Positions 26,149 to 36,413 are shown, numbered from the stretch's first letter. The stretch: DNA of 64,000 nucleotides from Geofilum rhodophaeum (GCF_002210225.1 NZ_MWUJ01000001.1:62001-126000), one strand, 5' to 3'. A program made the numbers and translations. Notes: generated by a model not told the origin, from the sequence alone.

Positions 26149-27717
26149 TCACCATTCTGCATCCGGCGCTCTATCCATCAAAATATCGCTGCGCAAGCCC
26201 TCCTCCAGCTCAATGTCTTTCAGAGGAAAGTCGCCCATCACCAGTACCCCGCTGTAACGCCCTTTAACAAGTATCGGTTTGGCATTGGACTTGTCTTTCA
26301 GCTTCAGCCCACCGGCGTACAGCTCAAACACATCATCCATCACCATGGCGCGTTCTTTAGAGCTCACAGCAACATTATTCATATGGAGGTTTTTCACCCG
26401 CTCCAATCGAATGCCCTCCTCAGCATTAACAACTTCAATATTTTCCAGGTAGATGTCTTCCAGCCATTTCTCGGGTAAACCAATCAGAACAATTGCTTTA
26501 GGTACGCCATCGATTTTTATATTGCGGATATCAATATTTCGTACCAAGGGAGCTACCCCAACTCCTGAGCCCTGATAAAAGGTGTTGAAATTTAAAGCCT
26601 CATAAGTAATGTCTTTCAACGTGATGTCCCGCACATAAATATTTTCGGTCGCGTTACCCCGGCCGCGTGCGGTTTTGAATCGAATACCCCGATCACAGCG
26701 CTCAAAATGTGCATCGTGCACATACACATTGCGGATACCTCCTGAGGTTTCGCTACCAAACACCACGCCACCACTGCCGGTGCGCACATCGTAGGCCGAA
26801 AAATTGCGAATAAGCACATTTTCCGTCGGCCTATTTATTTCCAGGCCTTCCTCATTAAAACCGGACTTCAGTACGATGGCGTCGTCACCGGTCTCCAGAT
26901 GGTTGTACTCCAACAAAATATCGCTCGACGAATCCACAACAATACCGTCGCCGTTGTGTGAATCGACACTGTTGACCGTAACCCCACGCACAATGGCGCC
27001 TGTGGTATAAACCAGATGAATGTTCCACATGGGCCCGTTTCGAAGCGTAACATCTTCTACCAAAACATCTTCTGACTCCCAGAAAACCATGAAATTTGGA
27101 CGCATACCTTCGCTGCCCGACCCCTTTCCAAAATTGGTTCTGCGACTCAACGGCATCCTGGTAGCCATTGCCCGTGGCTGAACCGTGCCCCAATCGAGCC
27201 AATGCCTGGCTTGACCATCCAGTACACCTTTGCCGGTAATGGCCGCATTTTTTACCCGGTAAGCATAAATTAATGGCGAATAGTTGTAGGCCTCTACGCC
27301 CTCATAACGTTGAATAACCACCGGGAGATAGTCTTCCTTATCCTCGCTAAAGAACACCTTGCAGCCCTCTGCAAAATGCAGATTAACATGGCTGAGCAAG
27401 TGGATGGGCCCGGTCAGCCATTCTCCAGCTGGCACGATAACCTTTCCCCCTCCACTCCGATGGGCTTCAAGCACCGCGGCATTAATGGCCTCGGTACTTT
27501 TAACATGCCGCTGAGGACCAGCTTCCTGAGCACCGAAATCCAGAATGTTAAATTCGCGGTCGGGAAACTCAGGGCGCTGTAATTGCCTTACTTCAAAAGG
27601 GGCCTCCATGGGTGCTATTTCATAAGGCACTTCCTGAACGCCTCTTAATTGGGCATGGAGACTCCCAGTCATCACAACCAAAGCCAAACTCCAAACAATT
27701 CTCAAGCAACACTTCAT
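26149..27717 (-). CDS. Glycoside hydrolase family 28 (polygalacturonase-like)
   Basis: The 522-residue enzyme has a signal peptide ending SLHAQ and a right-handed parallel beta-helix typical of GH28, which cleaves galacturonic-acid linkages in pectin. Motifs are NGDGIVVD (D257), TGDDAIVLKSG (D278, D279), a Gly-rich GSGGVVFGSE where many members have His, and RGIRFKT. I start at 27717, where the signal peptide begins 13 bases after the gcvP stop. The longer frame starts inside gcvP. No pectin uptake genes are nearby. The substituted His position suggests an exo-acting or rhamnogalacturonan-active member, but this is uncertain. Confidence 0.88.
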   Translation of the reverse strand: MKCCLRIVWSLALVVMTGSLHAQLRGVQEVPYEIAPMEAPFEVRQLQRPEFPDREFNILDFGAQEAGPQRHVKSTEAINAAVLEAHRSGGGKVIVPAGEWLTGPIHLLSHVNLHFAEGCKVFFSEDKEDYLPVVIQRYEGVEAYNYSPLIYAYRVKNAAITGKGVLDGQARHWLDWGTVQPRAMATRMPLSRRTNFGKGSGSEGMRPNFMVFWESEDVLVEDVTLRNGPMWNIHLVYTTGAIVRGVTVNSVDSHNGDGIVVDSSSDILLEYNHLETGDDAIVLKSGFNEEGLEINRPTENVLIRNFSAYDVRTGSGGVVFGSETSGGIRNVYVHDAHFERCDRGIRFKTARGRGNATENIYVRDITLKDITYEALNFNTFYQGSGVGVAPLVRNIDIRNIKIDGVPKAIVLIGLPEKWLEDIYLENIEVVNAEEGIRLERVKNLHMNNVAVSSKERAMVMDDVFELYAGGLKLKDKSNAKPILVKGRYSGVLVMGDFPLKDIELEEGLRSDILMDRAPDAEW

Positions 27718-27730
27718 AATTGATGTTTTT

Positions 27731-30586
27731 TTATCCATTAACAGCACAACTGCAAAACAAATTGCGATCGCCCCAGGCATCGTCGACCCGTCCCACACTC
27801 AGCCAAAACTTATTATCCTTAACCCACTCCAACGGGAAAGCGGCTTTCTCACGCCCATAGACATGTTGCCAATCGTCGGCTACAAGCTCTTCCTGAGTGT
27901 GCGGAGCATTCTTTAGTACATTGTCCTCCCTGTTGGCCACCCCTTCTTCCAATTCACAAATTTCACGCCGAATACTGCGCATAGCCGCAACGAAACGATC
28001 CAACTCGGCCTTGCTCTCACTTTCGGTAGGTTCTATCATCAGGGTCCCGTGTACCGGAAACGACAAAGTCGGCGCATGATAGCCATAATCCATCAACCGC
28101 TTGGCAATATCCACCTCACTTATCCCTGTGGCCGCTTTCAAATGCCTGCACTCCAGAATCAATTCATGAGCAACACGGCCCTTTTCTCCCCGGTACAAAA
28201 TTCCATAATCTTTTTCCAGGGCCTCAGCCAAATAATTGGCATTCAGAATGGCTGTTTTAGAAGCCAGAGTGAGTCCCTCAGCCCCCATCATTTTGATGTA
28301 ACCATAAGTAATGGGCAAAACGCCTGCACTGCCCCAGGGGGCAGCAGCCACGGTTAAGATGGCCGGCCGCCGGTTGTCAATTACGGGGTGCCCCGGCAAA
28401 AAGTCGACCAAATGCGAGGCTACGGCTATAGGCCCAACACCTGGTCCGCCCCCACCATGCGGAATGGCAAAAGTCTTATGTAAATTCAAATGACAAACAT
28501 CCGCTCCTATAAAACCGGGACTGGTCAATCCCACCTGGGCATTCATATTGGCCCCATCCATATAAACCTGCCCCCCGTAGGTATGGACCAGCTCACACAA
28601 CTCTTTTATGGAGGCTTCAAAAACACCATGGGTAGAGGGGTAGGTAACCATTACACAAGCCAGGCGTTCCTTATACTCGTCAGCTTTCAGTCGCAAGTCG
28701 GCCATATCAATATTTCCACGCTCGTCACAAGCCACTACCACCACTTGCAGACCGGCCATCACTGCGCTGGCGGGATTGGTTCCGTGGGCGGAGGCGGGAA
28801 TCAGTGCCACATCCCGCTGAGGCTGACCCTGGTGTTCGTGCCAGGCACGAATCACCATCAAACCGGCATATTCGCCATTGGCTCCGGAGTTGGGCTGGAG
28901 ACTCACATCGGCAAAGCCGGTAATCTCAGCCAAATCGGCCCGCAACTCAGCCATCATTTCGTGGTAGCCCTGAGCCTGATCAAGCGGCACGAAGGGATGT
29001 AAGGCAGCAAACTCAGGCCAGCTGATGGCAAACATTTCGCTGGCGGCATTCAATTTCATGGTGCAGGAACCCAAAGAGATCATGGAATGGGCCAGAGAGA
29101 TATCCTTGCGCTCCAAGCGCTTTATGTAGCGCATCATTTCTGTTTCGGAACGGTAACGCAAAAAGACCTCCTGCTGCATAAAATCGGTCTTACGCAGCAA
29201 ATTTGCGGGCAACTTAAGCTGTTCCTTCAATTCCAGTTGGGGCGACTCCGCCCCGATGCAATCCGCCACCAGGGTCAGCAGATCTTTCACATCCTGAGCC
29301 GTGGTGGTTTCGTCGAGACTGATGCCAAATTGGCTGACCCCGGTATAAAGCAGGTTGATGCCGCGCGAAAGGGCCATACTCCGCAATTTTTCGGTAGAAG
29401 GTCCTTTGGGCAAGCGATAATGTAAGGTGTCGAAAAACACGGGATTCAGTCGTGTCAAGCCGATCTGCTCGAGGCCTTCGGACAAAGATCCGGCATAAGC
29501 ATGAATCCTGCTGGCCATGCTGCGCAGACCATCGGGTCCGTGATACACAGCATAAAACCCGGCCATGGTGGCCAAGAGTGCCTGCGCCGTACATATATTG
29601 GATGTGGCCTTTTCGCGCTTAATGTGTTGCTCCCTGGTTTGCAGCGCCATGCGAAGCGCCGGTTTGCCGTGCACATCGCGACTCACGCCAATGATGCGAC
29701 CGGGGAGTTGGCGTTTTAATTCTTCACGAACGGCAAAAAAGGCGGCATGGGGACCGCCATAGGCCATGGGCACACCCATGCGCTGTGCGGAGCCCACTAC
29801 AATATCTGCCCCCCATTCACCGGGGGGACAAACCAAAGTTAAGGCAAGTAAATCGGTGGCCACGGCCACCTTGCCTCCTGCTGCATGCACGAACTCCACC
29901 AGCGAGCGTCTGTCGTCCAGGCAACCACTGGCATCGGGATACTGTAACAACACACCAAAGTGCCGGTCCTTTTCAAAAACCAAGTCCCCTTCGGAAGCAA
30001 ACTCAAGATGAATCCCCAAGCCCAAAGCGCGGGTCTCCAAAACCGCCCGGGTTTGCGGCCAAACGGAGGCCTGTACCAAAAGGGTATCAACACCCGCCTT
30101 TTGTTGGTCTTTACTACGTGCGTTGAACATTAAAATCATGGCCTCAGCTGCTGCTGTGGCCTCATCGAGCAGACTGGCATTGGCCAGCGGCATGCCGGTA
30201 AGTTCGCAAACCATGGTCTGAAAATTAAGCAGTGCTTCGAGTCGCCCCTGCGATATTTCAGCCTGATAGGGGGTATAGGAAGTGTACCACACCGGGTTTT
30301 CCAAAACGTTACGCAGGATTACCGAGGGGGTATGCGTGCCATAATAACCCATCCCGATATAGGTCTTCATGACCTTATTTTTTGAGGCCAACTCGCGCAT
30401 ACGCTGCAAAAAAGCAGCTTCGCTTAGCCCTTCACCCAAATTTAAAGGTGCAGACAAACGTATGGAAGCCGGCAGGGTCTGGTCCAGCAATTGGTCCAGC
30501 GTTTCCACTCCCAGTGTTTTCAACATCTCCTGGATGTCGTCGGGACGGGGACCAATATGGCGTTGCGCAAAAGAATCGAGGGACAT
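27731..30586 (-). CDS. gcvP: Glycine dehydrogenase (decarboxylating), P protein
   Basis: The 951-residue enzyme is the P protein of the glycine cleavage system. It decarboxylates glycine with pyridoxal phosphate and passes the aminomethyl group to the H protein in the cytoplasm. It is the fused single-chain form: SFAQRHIGPRPDDIQEML at the start, an N-terminal half to about 430, and a C-terminal half with the PLP lysine in LNLHKTFAIPHGGGGPG and SAHGTNPASAVMAG. I use the ATG at 30586 because the longer frame opens at a TTG. No gcvT or gcvH is nearby. The GH28 gene follows with a 13-base gap. Confidence 0.96.
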   Translation of the reverse strand: MSLDSFAQRHIGPRPDDIQEMLKTLGVETLDQLLDQTLPASIRLSAPLNLGEGLSEAAFLQRMRELASKNKVMKTYIGMGYYGTHTPSVILRNVLENPVWYTSYTPYQAEISQGRLEALLNFQTMVCELTGMPLANASLLDEATAAAEAMILMFNARSKDQQKAGVDTLLVQASVWPQTRAVLETRALGLGIHLEFASEGDLVFEKDRHFGVLLQYPDASGCLDDRRSLVEFVHAAGGKVAVATDLLALTLVCPPGEWGADIVVGSAQRMGVPMAYGGPHAAFFAVREELKRQLPGRIIGVSRDVHGKPALRMALQTREQHIKREKATSNICTAQALLATMAGFYAVYHGPDGLRSMASRIHAYAGSLSEGLEQIGLTRLNPVFFDTLHYRLPKGPSTEKLRSMALSRGINLLYTGVSQFGISLDETTTAQDVKDLLTLVADCIGAESPQLELKEQLKLPANLLRKTDFMQQEVFLRYRSETEMMRYIKRLERKDISLAHSMISLGSCTMKLNAASEMFAISWPEFAALHPFVPLDQAQGYHEMMAELRADLAEITGFADVSLQPNSGANGEYAGLMVIRAWHEHQGQPQRDVALIPASAHGTNPASAVMAGLQVVVVACDERGNIDMADLRLKADEYKERLACVMVTYPSTHGVFEASIKELCELVHTYGGQVYMDGANMNAQVGLTSPGFIGADVCHLNLHKTFAIPHGGGGPGVGPIAVASHLVDFLPGHPVIDNRRPAILTVAAAPWGSAGVLPITYGYIKMMGAEGLTLASKTAILNANYLAEALEKDYGILYRGEKGRVAHELILECRHLKAATGISEVDIAKRLMDYGYHAPTLSFPVHGTLMIEPTESESKAELDRFVAAMRSIRREICELEEGVANREDNVLKNAPHTQEELVADDWQHVYGREKAAFPLEWVKDNKFWLSVGRVDDAWGDRNLFCSCAVNG

Positions 30587-30758
30587 AGGCAGCAAAATGA
30601 GGTTAAACGATGGTAAAATTCAATGCTTGAATATACAAAAAAACCCAACAATCACGCTGCAAAAACCAAGACCTGCACCAAGCCTGCAATATTCATATCT
30701 TATTTATTGCTGTTTAAGCAACAGGTCTCGAAAACCTATGAATAAAGCAGGCCATAGC

Positions 30759-31394
30759 CTACAAATAAGGATTCCCTGCTCTTTCTGCACCAATGGTGGT
30801 GTGGGGACCGTGCCCTGGATACACTTTTACCTCATCGGGGAGCACCATCAACTTTTGTTGAATGCCGGTAATCAGCTGCTCATGGTTGCCGCCGGGCAAG
30901 TCGGTGCGCCCCACACTGCCTTGAAATAAAACATCCCCACCAATCAACTGCCGGGTTTCCGGATGATAAAAAACCACGCTGCCGGGCGAATGTCCTGGTA
31001 CATGCAGTATCTGCAGCTCGGTTTCACCAAAACGCAGCACATCGCCTTCGTTTAAAACCACCTTGGGCATGGGCGGATTGGCACTGACCTGAATGCCAAA
31101 ATTCAAGGCGTATTCCTTATGCTGCTCCACCATAAAAAAATCATCGGCATGCGCCGCTACCTCCAAACCATAAGTCTCTGCCACATAACGGGTGCCAAAC
31201 ACATGATCGAGATGCAAATGAGTCTGAATAAGCTTTACGGGCTTCAGTTGCAGCGCTTCAAGCGCAGCAGTCAGCTGCTGCTCCTCTCCGGCATCCAACA
31301 TCCCCGGATCCACGATGGCGCATTCGCCTGAATTGTCGTACAGCAAATAGGTATTCTCCTGAAAAGGATTAAATGTCAATGTTTTTACTTGCAT
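30759..31394 (-). CDS. MBL-fold metallo-hydrolase (glyoxalase II-like)
   Basis: The 211-residue cytoplasmic protein has a metallo-beta-lactamase fold. Zinc ligands are seen in THLHLDHVFGT (HxHxDH), VPGHSPGS, GGDVLFQGSVGRTDLPGG and YPGHGPHTT. The last two signatures are typical of YcbL-like type II glyoxalases, which hydrolyse glutathione or other thioesters. Bacteroidota often lack glutathione, so the real thiol may differ. I start at MQVKTLTFNPFQENTYLL (31394); the longer frame adds 43 unlikely residues. It lies 52 bases after pcm in the same direction. Confidence 0.88.
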   Translation of the reverse strand: MQVKTLTFNPFQENTYLLYDNSGECAIVDPGMLDAGEEQQLTAALEALQLKPVKLIQTHLHLDHVFGTRYVAETYGLEVAAHADDFFMVEQHKEYALNFGIQVSANPPMPKVVLNEGDVLRFGETELQILHVPGHSPGSVVFYHPETRQLIGGDVLFQGSVGRTDLPGGNHEQLITGIQQKLMVLPDEVKVYPGHGPHTTIGAERAGNPYL

Positions 31395-31446
31395 ATCTGT
31401 TTTTCTAAAATAACACGCTTCCCAGCTTTTGGTTGCAGACAGCTTC

Positions 31447-32097
31447 TTACTGACGCACGATTCCGCCCAGCATAGGCACAAATGCACATTCGCCATAGGC
31501 TTCCTGCTCAAAATCAGTCTCACTCAAACGACGAATACGGGTCATCGTCTGCACTTTCGCTCCCAGGGGCACCACCATAAGTCCACCCACTTTAAGCTGC
31601 CGCAAGAGCTCTTGCGGCAAGGCTGCTGCCCCGGCGGTTACCAGTATGCCATCAAAAGGGGCTTCTTGAGGCAATCCCTCGTAGCCATCGCCCAAAAACA
31701 ACTTAATGCTTTTATAACCCAACTGCTGCAAGAGCTGACGGGTAGAAGTATAAAGGGCGGACTGCCGCTCAATACTGAACAATTCAACACCCAACTCGGC
31801 CAAAACGGCAGACTGATAGCCAGATCCGGTGCCGACTTCAAGAATCCGCTGCCCCTCACGGGTACTGAGCAAGGCCGATTGCCGTGCTACGGTAGAGGGC
31901 TGAGAGATGGTTTGTCCTGCCCCTATGGGAAAAGCAACATCTTTATAGGCAAATTGCCCAAAAGAACGCTCCAAAAACAAGTGCCGGGGCACCCGCTGCA
32001 TGGCTTCCCACACGCGCTCATTTCCTGCACCCTTGCGCCGCAGCTCCTGAACCAGACGGGCACGAAGCCCCTGTTGTCTGAAATCATCCTGTATCAT
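31447..32097 (-). CDS. pcm: Protein-L-isoaspartate O-methyltransferase
   Basis: The 216-residue cytoplasmic enzyme methylates isoaspartyl residues in damaged proteins, using S-adenosylmethionine, to start their repair. Signatures are VWEAMQRVPRHLFLE, the substrate loop GAGQTISQPSTVARQ, and SAM motif I RILEVGTGSGYQSAVLAEL. Length matches the family. I choose the ATG at 32097 (MIQDDFRQQGLRARLV), which aligns with family N-termini; the longer frame adds 23 residues and overlaps the promoter. A perfect TATCTTTG lies only six bases upstream, so the message may be almost leaderless. Confidence 0.93.
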   Translation of the reverse strand: MIQDDFRQQGLRARLVQELRRKGAGNERVWEAMQRVPRHLFLERSFGQFAYKDVAFPIGAGQTISQPSTVARQSALLSTREGQRILEVGTGSGYQSAVLAELGVELFSIERQSALYTSTRQLLQQLGYKSIKLFLGDGYEGLPQEAPFDGILVTAGAAALPQELLRQLKVGGLMVVPLGAKVQTMTRIRRLSETDFEQEAYGECAFVPMLGGIVRQ

Positions 32098-32102
32098 CCG
32101 TG

Positions 32103-32110
32103 CAAAGATA
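32103..32110 (-). promoter_or_regulatory. -7 promoter element of pcm (TATCTTTG)
   Basis: A perfect TAnnTTTG on the minus strand, ending six bases before the pcm ATG. Confidence 0.5.
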
Positions 32111-32204
32111 GAATCCCCCGGAATACTAAGCAACCAAAACCATCGTTCTACGTAAATAGCCACCAAGCCAAATTCATATTGCAGATATTTACCCCTTTAG
32201 TCGA

Positions 32205-33629
32205 ATGTTGTCTACCCGTTTTCTAAAACGCAAATTACCCGGCCTGATTGCCGTTTTGCTGGATTTTGGTCTCATTGTTGTATTTCTGTACAGCTTTGCC
32301 TCCATCTTATCCATTACCGGCTTAAGAGTTATTTTGGGTGCCTTGCCCTTGCTGTCGCCGGAAGTAAGCGCAGCTTTTTTGCTGACGGTGCTTTTTGCCG
32401 CCGGCGGCAGCTATCAAACCAATACGGCCTCCATTGGCGAACTGTCGCTCAAACGGCCCTTTGTTATATTGGCGGTATTGTACACCTGGGTGTTTGTATT
32501 TCTTTCCCTCGAGGAAGAGTGGCTGACCTCCTTCCCCCGCTTCCTCCTGAAGTTTCTCATCATCATCTGCATCTTTTGGTCTACACTCGCGCTGCAGCGT
32601 TTCCTCCTACACCTCACATTAAGCCACTTGGTAAAGAGAGGCTGGTTGCAGCACAACTTATTGCTGGTGTTTCACAAAACTCCGGCATCGGCCTATCTGA
32701 AAGAAATCCTGCGCTACACAAAAGTCAACAATCTCAACGTAGCGGGCTATTGCTGTTCAAAAAGGGACGATTGCGCCATTATTCAGGACCTTCCCTGGCT
32801 GGGGAGCTTTGAACAGGCGCACGAAGTCGTTCAAAACCAAGCCATCGACGAAGTCATCATCCTGAATCACTCACACAAAACCCGAAAAACAGAACAGCTG
32901 CTGGCACAACTGGATACCCGCGAAGTGTTGGTGCGTTTGGCACCCTGGAGCTTTGAAGGAAGCGGGGATGCCGGAGGCAGTCTCACTGCCTCCCCCCTCA
33001 CAGCACTTGCTGTTCGTGCCCAACAAGCCACGCTGCTCTACCGCCTCTTCAAACGCCTGTTCGATATACTGGCTGCACTTCCGGGACTGGTCTTTTTCCT
33101 GCTCAGTTTCCCCGTCTTAGCCTGGCTCATAAAAAAAAGTTCCAAGGGGCCGGTTTTGTACCGGCAGGAAAGGTGGGGTAAAAATAAGCGCCCCTTTACC
33201 CTGTACAAGTTCCGCACGATGTATACCAATTCAGAAGAACAGGGGCCGCAACTGGCCGCTCCCGATCACGACCTGCGCATAACCCCTGTTGGCCACTTTA
33301 TTCGAAGAACCCATCTCGATGAGCTCCCTCAATTTTGGAATGTACTTAAAGGCGACATGTCGCTGATTGGCCCTCGACCTGAACGCGAATATTTTGCCAA
33401 ACAGCTCGAGAAGATTCTGCCCTATTATCCATTCATCAACAGCATTAAACCGGGCATTACCTCTCTGGCCATGGTCAAATATGGTTACGCACACAACCTG
33501 GAGGAGATGGCCGAAAGAGCCATCTACGACCTCGTGTACCTGAACAAACAATCACTGGCCACCGATGTCCAGATATTGTACCAAACGCTGCTGTACTTAC
33601 TCAAAAAGCTCTTTGCCAGCAAGCAATAA
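32205..33629 (+). CDS. Polyprenyl-phosphate sugar-1-phosphate transferase
   Basis: The 474-residue membrane enzyme transfers a sugar-1-phosphate from a nucleotide sugar to undecaprenyl phosphate, the first step of exopolysaccharide or O-antigen synthesis. Four N-terminal helices (about 10-150) and a soluble region (about 150-275) precede a fifth helix (about 285-310). The catalytic domain follows: GPVLYRQERWGKNKRPFTLYKFRTM, LRITPVGHFIRRTHLDELPQFWNVLKGDMSLIGPRPE. This is the WbaP/WcaJ-like architecture. No other glycan genes lie beside it, which is unusual. It converges with the amylase gene with only six bases between stops. Confidence 0.9.
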   Translation: MLSTRFLKRKLPGLIAVLLDFGLIVVFLYSFASILSITGLRVILGALPLLSPEVSAAFLLTVLFAAGGSYQTNTASIGELSLKRPFVILAVLYTWVFVFLSLEEEWLTSFPRFLLKFLIIICIFWSTLALQRFLLHLTLSHLVKRGWLQHNLLLVFHKTPASAYLKEILRYTKVNNLNVAGYCCSKRDDCAIIQDLPWLGSFEQAHEVVQNQAIDEVIILNHSHKTRKTEQLLAQLDTREVLVRLAPWSFEGSGDAGGSLTASPLTALAVRAQQATLLYRLFKRLFDILAALPGLVFFLLSFPVLAWLIKKSSKGPVLYRQERWGKNKRPFTLYKFRTMYTNSEEQGPQLAAPDHDLRITPVGHFIRRTHLDELPQFWNVLKGDMSLIGPRPEREYFAKQLEKILPYYPFINSIKPGITSLAMVKYGYAHNLEEMAERAIYDLVYLNKQSLATDVQILYQTLLYLLKKLFASKQ

Positions 33630-33635
33630 AGCCAT

Positions 33636-36413
33636 CTATCGGTAAAACTTATGACTTTCAATCCTCCCGCTGGCTGTCTGTATGCGCAACAAGTAAAGAC
33701 CGGGAAAAAGACTGGAAGTAGGGACGCTCAGGCTTAAACCCTGGGCTTCGCCTTGCAAGACCATACGCCCCTGCAAATCAAAAATCACCCAACTCTTCAG
33801 GCTTGTGTTACTTCGCACATGAAGCAGCTCCGAGGCCGGATTGGGAAATACCCTGGAGACTACCGTTTCAGCGGCACTTAAGCCGCCCACCGTAGACACA
33901 TAACCAAAACCGACCATCTCCTTAGAAGAGAACAACAAAAACTCACCCGGCTCAAGCCGTATCTGCATATCAACATCGCTTACATCCAGAGTAGTTCCCT
34001 CAAAATGATTGTACCACAATCCTGTTGAAGAAAATCCGGGGCTTACGTTTTGAGGTATTACATCGAAATTGCCTACCAAACGAACCTGATTGTCCACGCC
34101 ATCCAGAGCTATGCGCTTTACGGCAGTCCCCACATTTAAACTGTAGTTTTCGGCAGCAAACACCGGCTCGTTTTTCTTCAGATCAATCATGGCCGCATAG
34201 ACTTGCCACAAACCTTTTCGTTCATCTACCTGCAAATAATTCCACATCGGCGGTTTGCGAGCAAGGCGTCCGCCCTCGTCAATACTGATGTCGTAGCCCA
34301 ACTCACCAAACTGCCATATCATTTTGGGTCCGGGAACTGCAAACAAAAATGCAGCCGCAGCCTGATGACGCTTCATTGACGCATCGAGCTCGCGGACCGA
34401 GTAGCTGCCTTCGACCATACCATAAGTCTTTGACCTGTAGCTCACCCGCTCTTCATCGTGACTCTCCATGTAAGCCACCAAATGAGGCTGCGTCCAATTT
34501 CTACTCAGGTAAGAAGACCAGGACAGATCGGATTTTCCGCCATCGTGATAGCCCATTACGGCCTCTGAAAAATTGTGATTCATATTGCCCCAAAGCAAAA
34601 TCCCGTAATCGGCCAGCTCCTTCTCTTCAACATTATCGCTCAGATGCTCGAAAATAACCAAAGCATCGTCCTTGTAATTCCACACCGTGTTGGCCATCCG
34701 TTTAAGAAGGGCTATTCGGGAGGCATCGTAGGCACTGGCCCAGGAAGTAGGACTGTAGGTGGTATTGGTAAAGCCCTTGGTGAAATCAAAGCGGAATCCG
34801 TCAATCCGAAACTCGTCCATCCAAAAAGTCAGGATACTGTCGACCAGGGCCTGGGTATGCACACTTTCGTGATTAAAATCGTAGCCCCACTGAGCATCCG
34901 GATTCTGCATGTTGTGGTTCTGGTTGTACCAGGGATTATCCGCAGCGGGCTTTCCGTCTTCAAAATACATCTGAAGCAAGGGCGACTGGCTGTACGAATG
35001 ATTCAGAACAACATCCATAATCACCACCATGCCGCGTTCGTGGCAGGCATCAATAAAGGCTTTATAATCGTTTTGGGTGCCATAAGCCTTGTCGGTGGCA
35101 AAAAAGAAAGAAGGATTATAACCCCAGCTGTCGTTGCCCTCGAACTCATTAAAAGGCATCAACTCAATGGCATTAACCCCCAAACGCTGTAAATAATCAA
35201 GCGTGTCGCTTACCGTTTTAATGTCGCCATTATCGGTAAAATCTCGAATCAGCAGCTCATAAACCACCAGCTTGTCGGCCTCTGGCATTTGAGCACCTTC
35301 GGCCTTCCAGGTATAGACTGCAGGAGCAGTATTTAAGACAGACGCCAATCCCGTTGTGTGTTCTGCCGGGAACGCTTTCAGGTTGGGATAAACCCGCTCA
35401 GGAATGTAACGGTCGTTCCACTGATCCAACACCTTGTTGGTATAGGGGTCGGCCAGGGCCAACTCCCCGTCGATGTAATACTGATAAGCGTACTCCACGC
35501 CGGGCTCAAGGCCGGTTACGGTCAACCAAAAATAGTCGCCATCTTTTTTCATCTGTGCGCCGGCTTCCGGAGCCCAGTTGTTAAAATCGCCCAGGGCATA
35601 AATGTACTCCTTACCGGGGGCAAACAAGACCAGTGTGGCGGTCGTTTCATCCACTACGTTAACCCCTCTGCGCAGACCGGCAGGCTTTGTTTCCTCGCTT
35701 ACCGCCTCCCGAATGTAAAAGGTAAGGGTTTCCGAAACCACTTCACTGCCCAACCAGGCCTCCAAACGCAATTCATGCGCGCCCGACAAGGGGGCATTAA
35801 AGTTGTGTGTGAGCGACAATTCGCTGGTCTCCTTTACCAAATCGTTGTTCAGATACAAGCGCAGGCCATCGGCATTGAGGCCGCTACCGGCCACCTGAAT
35901 CGCCTCTCCAGGTAAATACAGGGACTTATCGGATGGCTGGGTAAACAGGGCCGTCAGGCCCTCTTTAAATACATCAACAAAAATGTCGGTACCGCCAACA
36001 TCCTTCCCTTCCTTCCACGCACCGGCCACTTGGGTGGCGCTGCGAAACACAAAGGTCATTTTCAGGATGTCCTCTCCCTCGGGCACCCCATAAAAACTAC
36101 GAATATCGGGACCCAGTTCCAATTCATAAAGATCGGTTTCGATGCGGGTCAAACGGGCCTTCTCAACATTTTCGTCCCACTCGGCCACCACGTATTTCCA
36201 ATCCGAATTACTTGTACTCTCTGAGGTAATTACCCCGGTATGGGCGTAAACTTCCCCGGTATAGCCCATGAGCCCTTTAGTGCCCTCATCGGCCCTAAAA
36301 ACGATGGTCACCGCTTCACTATCGACCGGGATGCTTGGCACAGAAACCACCACCTGGGCCTTCAGCAGTACGCCCATCAAAAGAAGCATTAATAAAAAGT
36401 ATATCTTTTGCAT
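33636..36413 (-). CDS. Secreted GH13 alpha-amylase with type IX sorting domain
   Basis: The 925-residue enzyme has a signal peptide ending LLKAQ. Beta domains (about 20-260) follow and include a region resembling glycogen-debranching CBM48 (YIYALGDFNNWAP, about 270-340). The GH13 barrel (about 385-760) has region I DVVLNHS, nucleophile D543 in GFRFDFTKG, acid/base E589 in IFEHLSD and D653 in ESHDEER. The last 80 residues (VFPNPASELLHVRS to SGRIESHKFYR) are a T9SS type A sorting domain, so it should be displayed on or released from the cell surface. It follows susF and a hairpin, taking the place SusG holds in Bacteroides. Confidence 0.93.
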   Translation of the reverse strand: MQKIYFLLMLLLMGVLLKAQVVVSVPSIPVDSEAVTIVFRADEGTKGLMGYTGEVYAHTGVITSESTSNSDWKYVVAEWDENVEKARLTRIETDLYELELGPDIRSFYGVPEGEDILKMTFVFRSATQVAGAWKEGKDVGGTDIFVDVFKEGLTALFTQPSDKSLYLPGEAIQVAGSGLNADGLRLYLNNDLVKETSELSLTHNFNAPLSGAHELRLEAWLGSEVVSETLTFYIREAVSEETKPAGLRRGVNVVDETTATLVLFAPGKEYIYALGDFNNWAPEAGAQMKKDGDYFWLTVTGLEPGVEYAYQYYIDGELALADPYTNKVLDQWNDRYIPERVYPNLKAFPAEHTTGLASVLNTAPAVYTWKAEGAQMPEADKLVVYELLIRDFTDNGDIKTVSDTLDYLQRLGVNAIELMPFNEFEGNDSWGYNPSFFFATDKAYGTQNDYKAFIDACHERGMVVIMDVVLNHSYSQSPLLQMYFEDGKPAADNPWYNQNHNMQNPDAQWGYDFNHESVHTQALVDSILTFWMDEFRIDGFRFDFTKGFTNTTYSPTSWASAYDASRIALLKRMANTVWNYKDDALVIFEHLSDNVEEKELADYGILLWGNMNHNFSEAVMGYHDGGKSDLSWSSYLSRNWTQPHLVAYMESHDEERVSYRSKTYGMVEGSYSVRELDASMKRHQAAAAFLFAVPGPKMIWQFGELGYDISIDEGGRLARKPPMWNYLQVDERKGLWQVYAAMIDLKKNEPVFAAENYSLNVGTAVKRIALDGVDNQVRLVGNFDVIPQNVSPGFSSTGLWYNHFEGTTLDVSDVDMQIRLEPGEFLLFSSKEMVGFGYVSTVGGLSAAETVVSRVFPNPASELLHVRSNTSLKSWVIFDLQGRMVLQGEAQGLSLSVPTSSLFPGLYLLRIQTASGRIESHKFYR

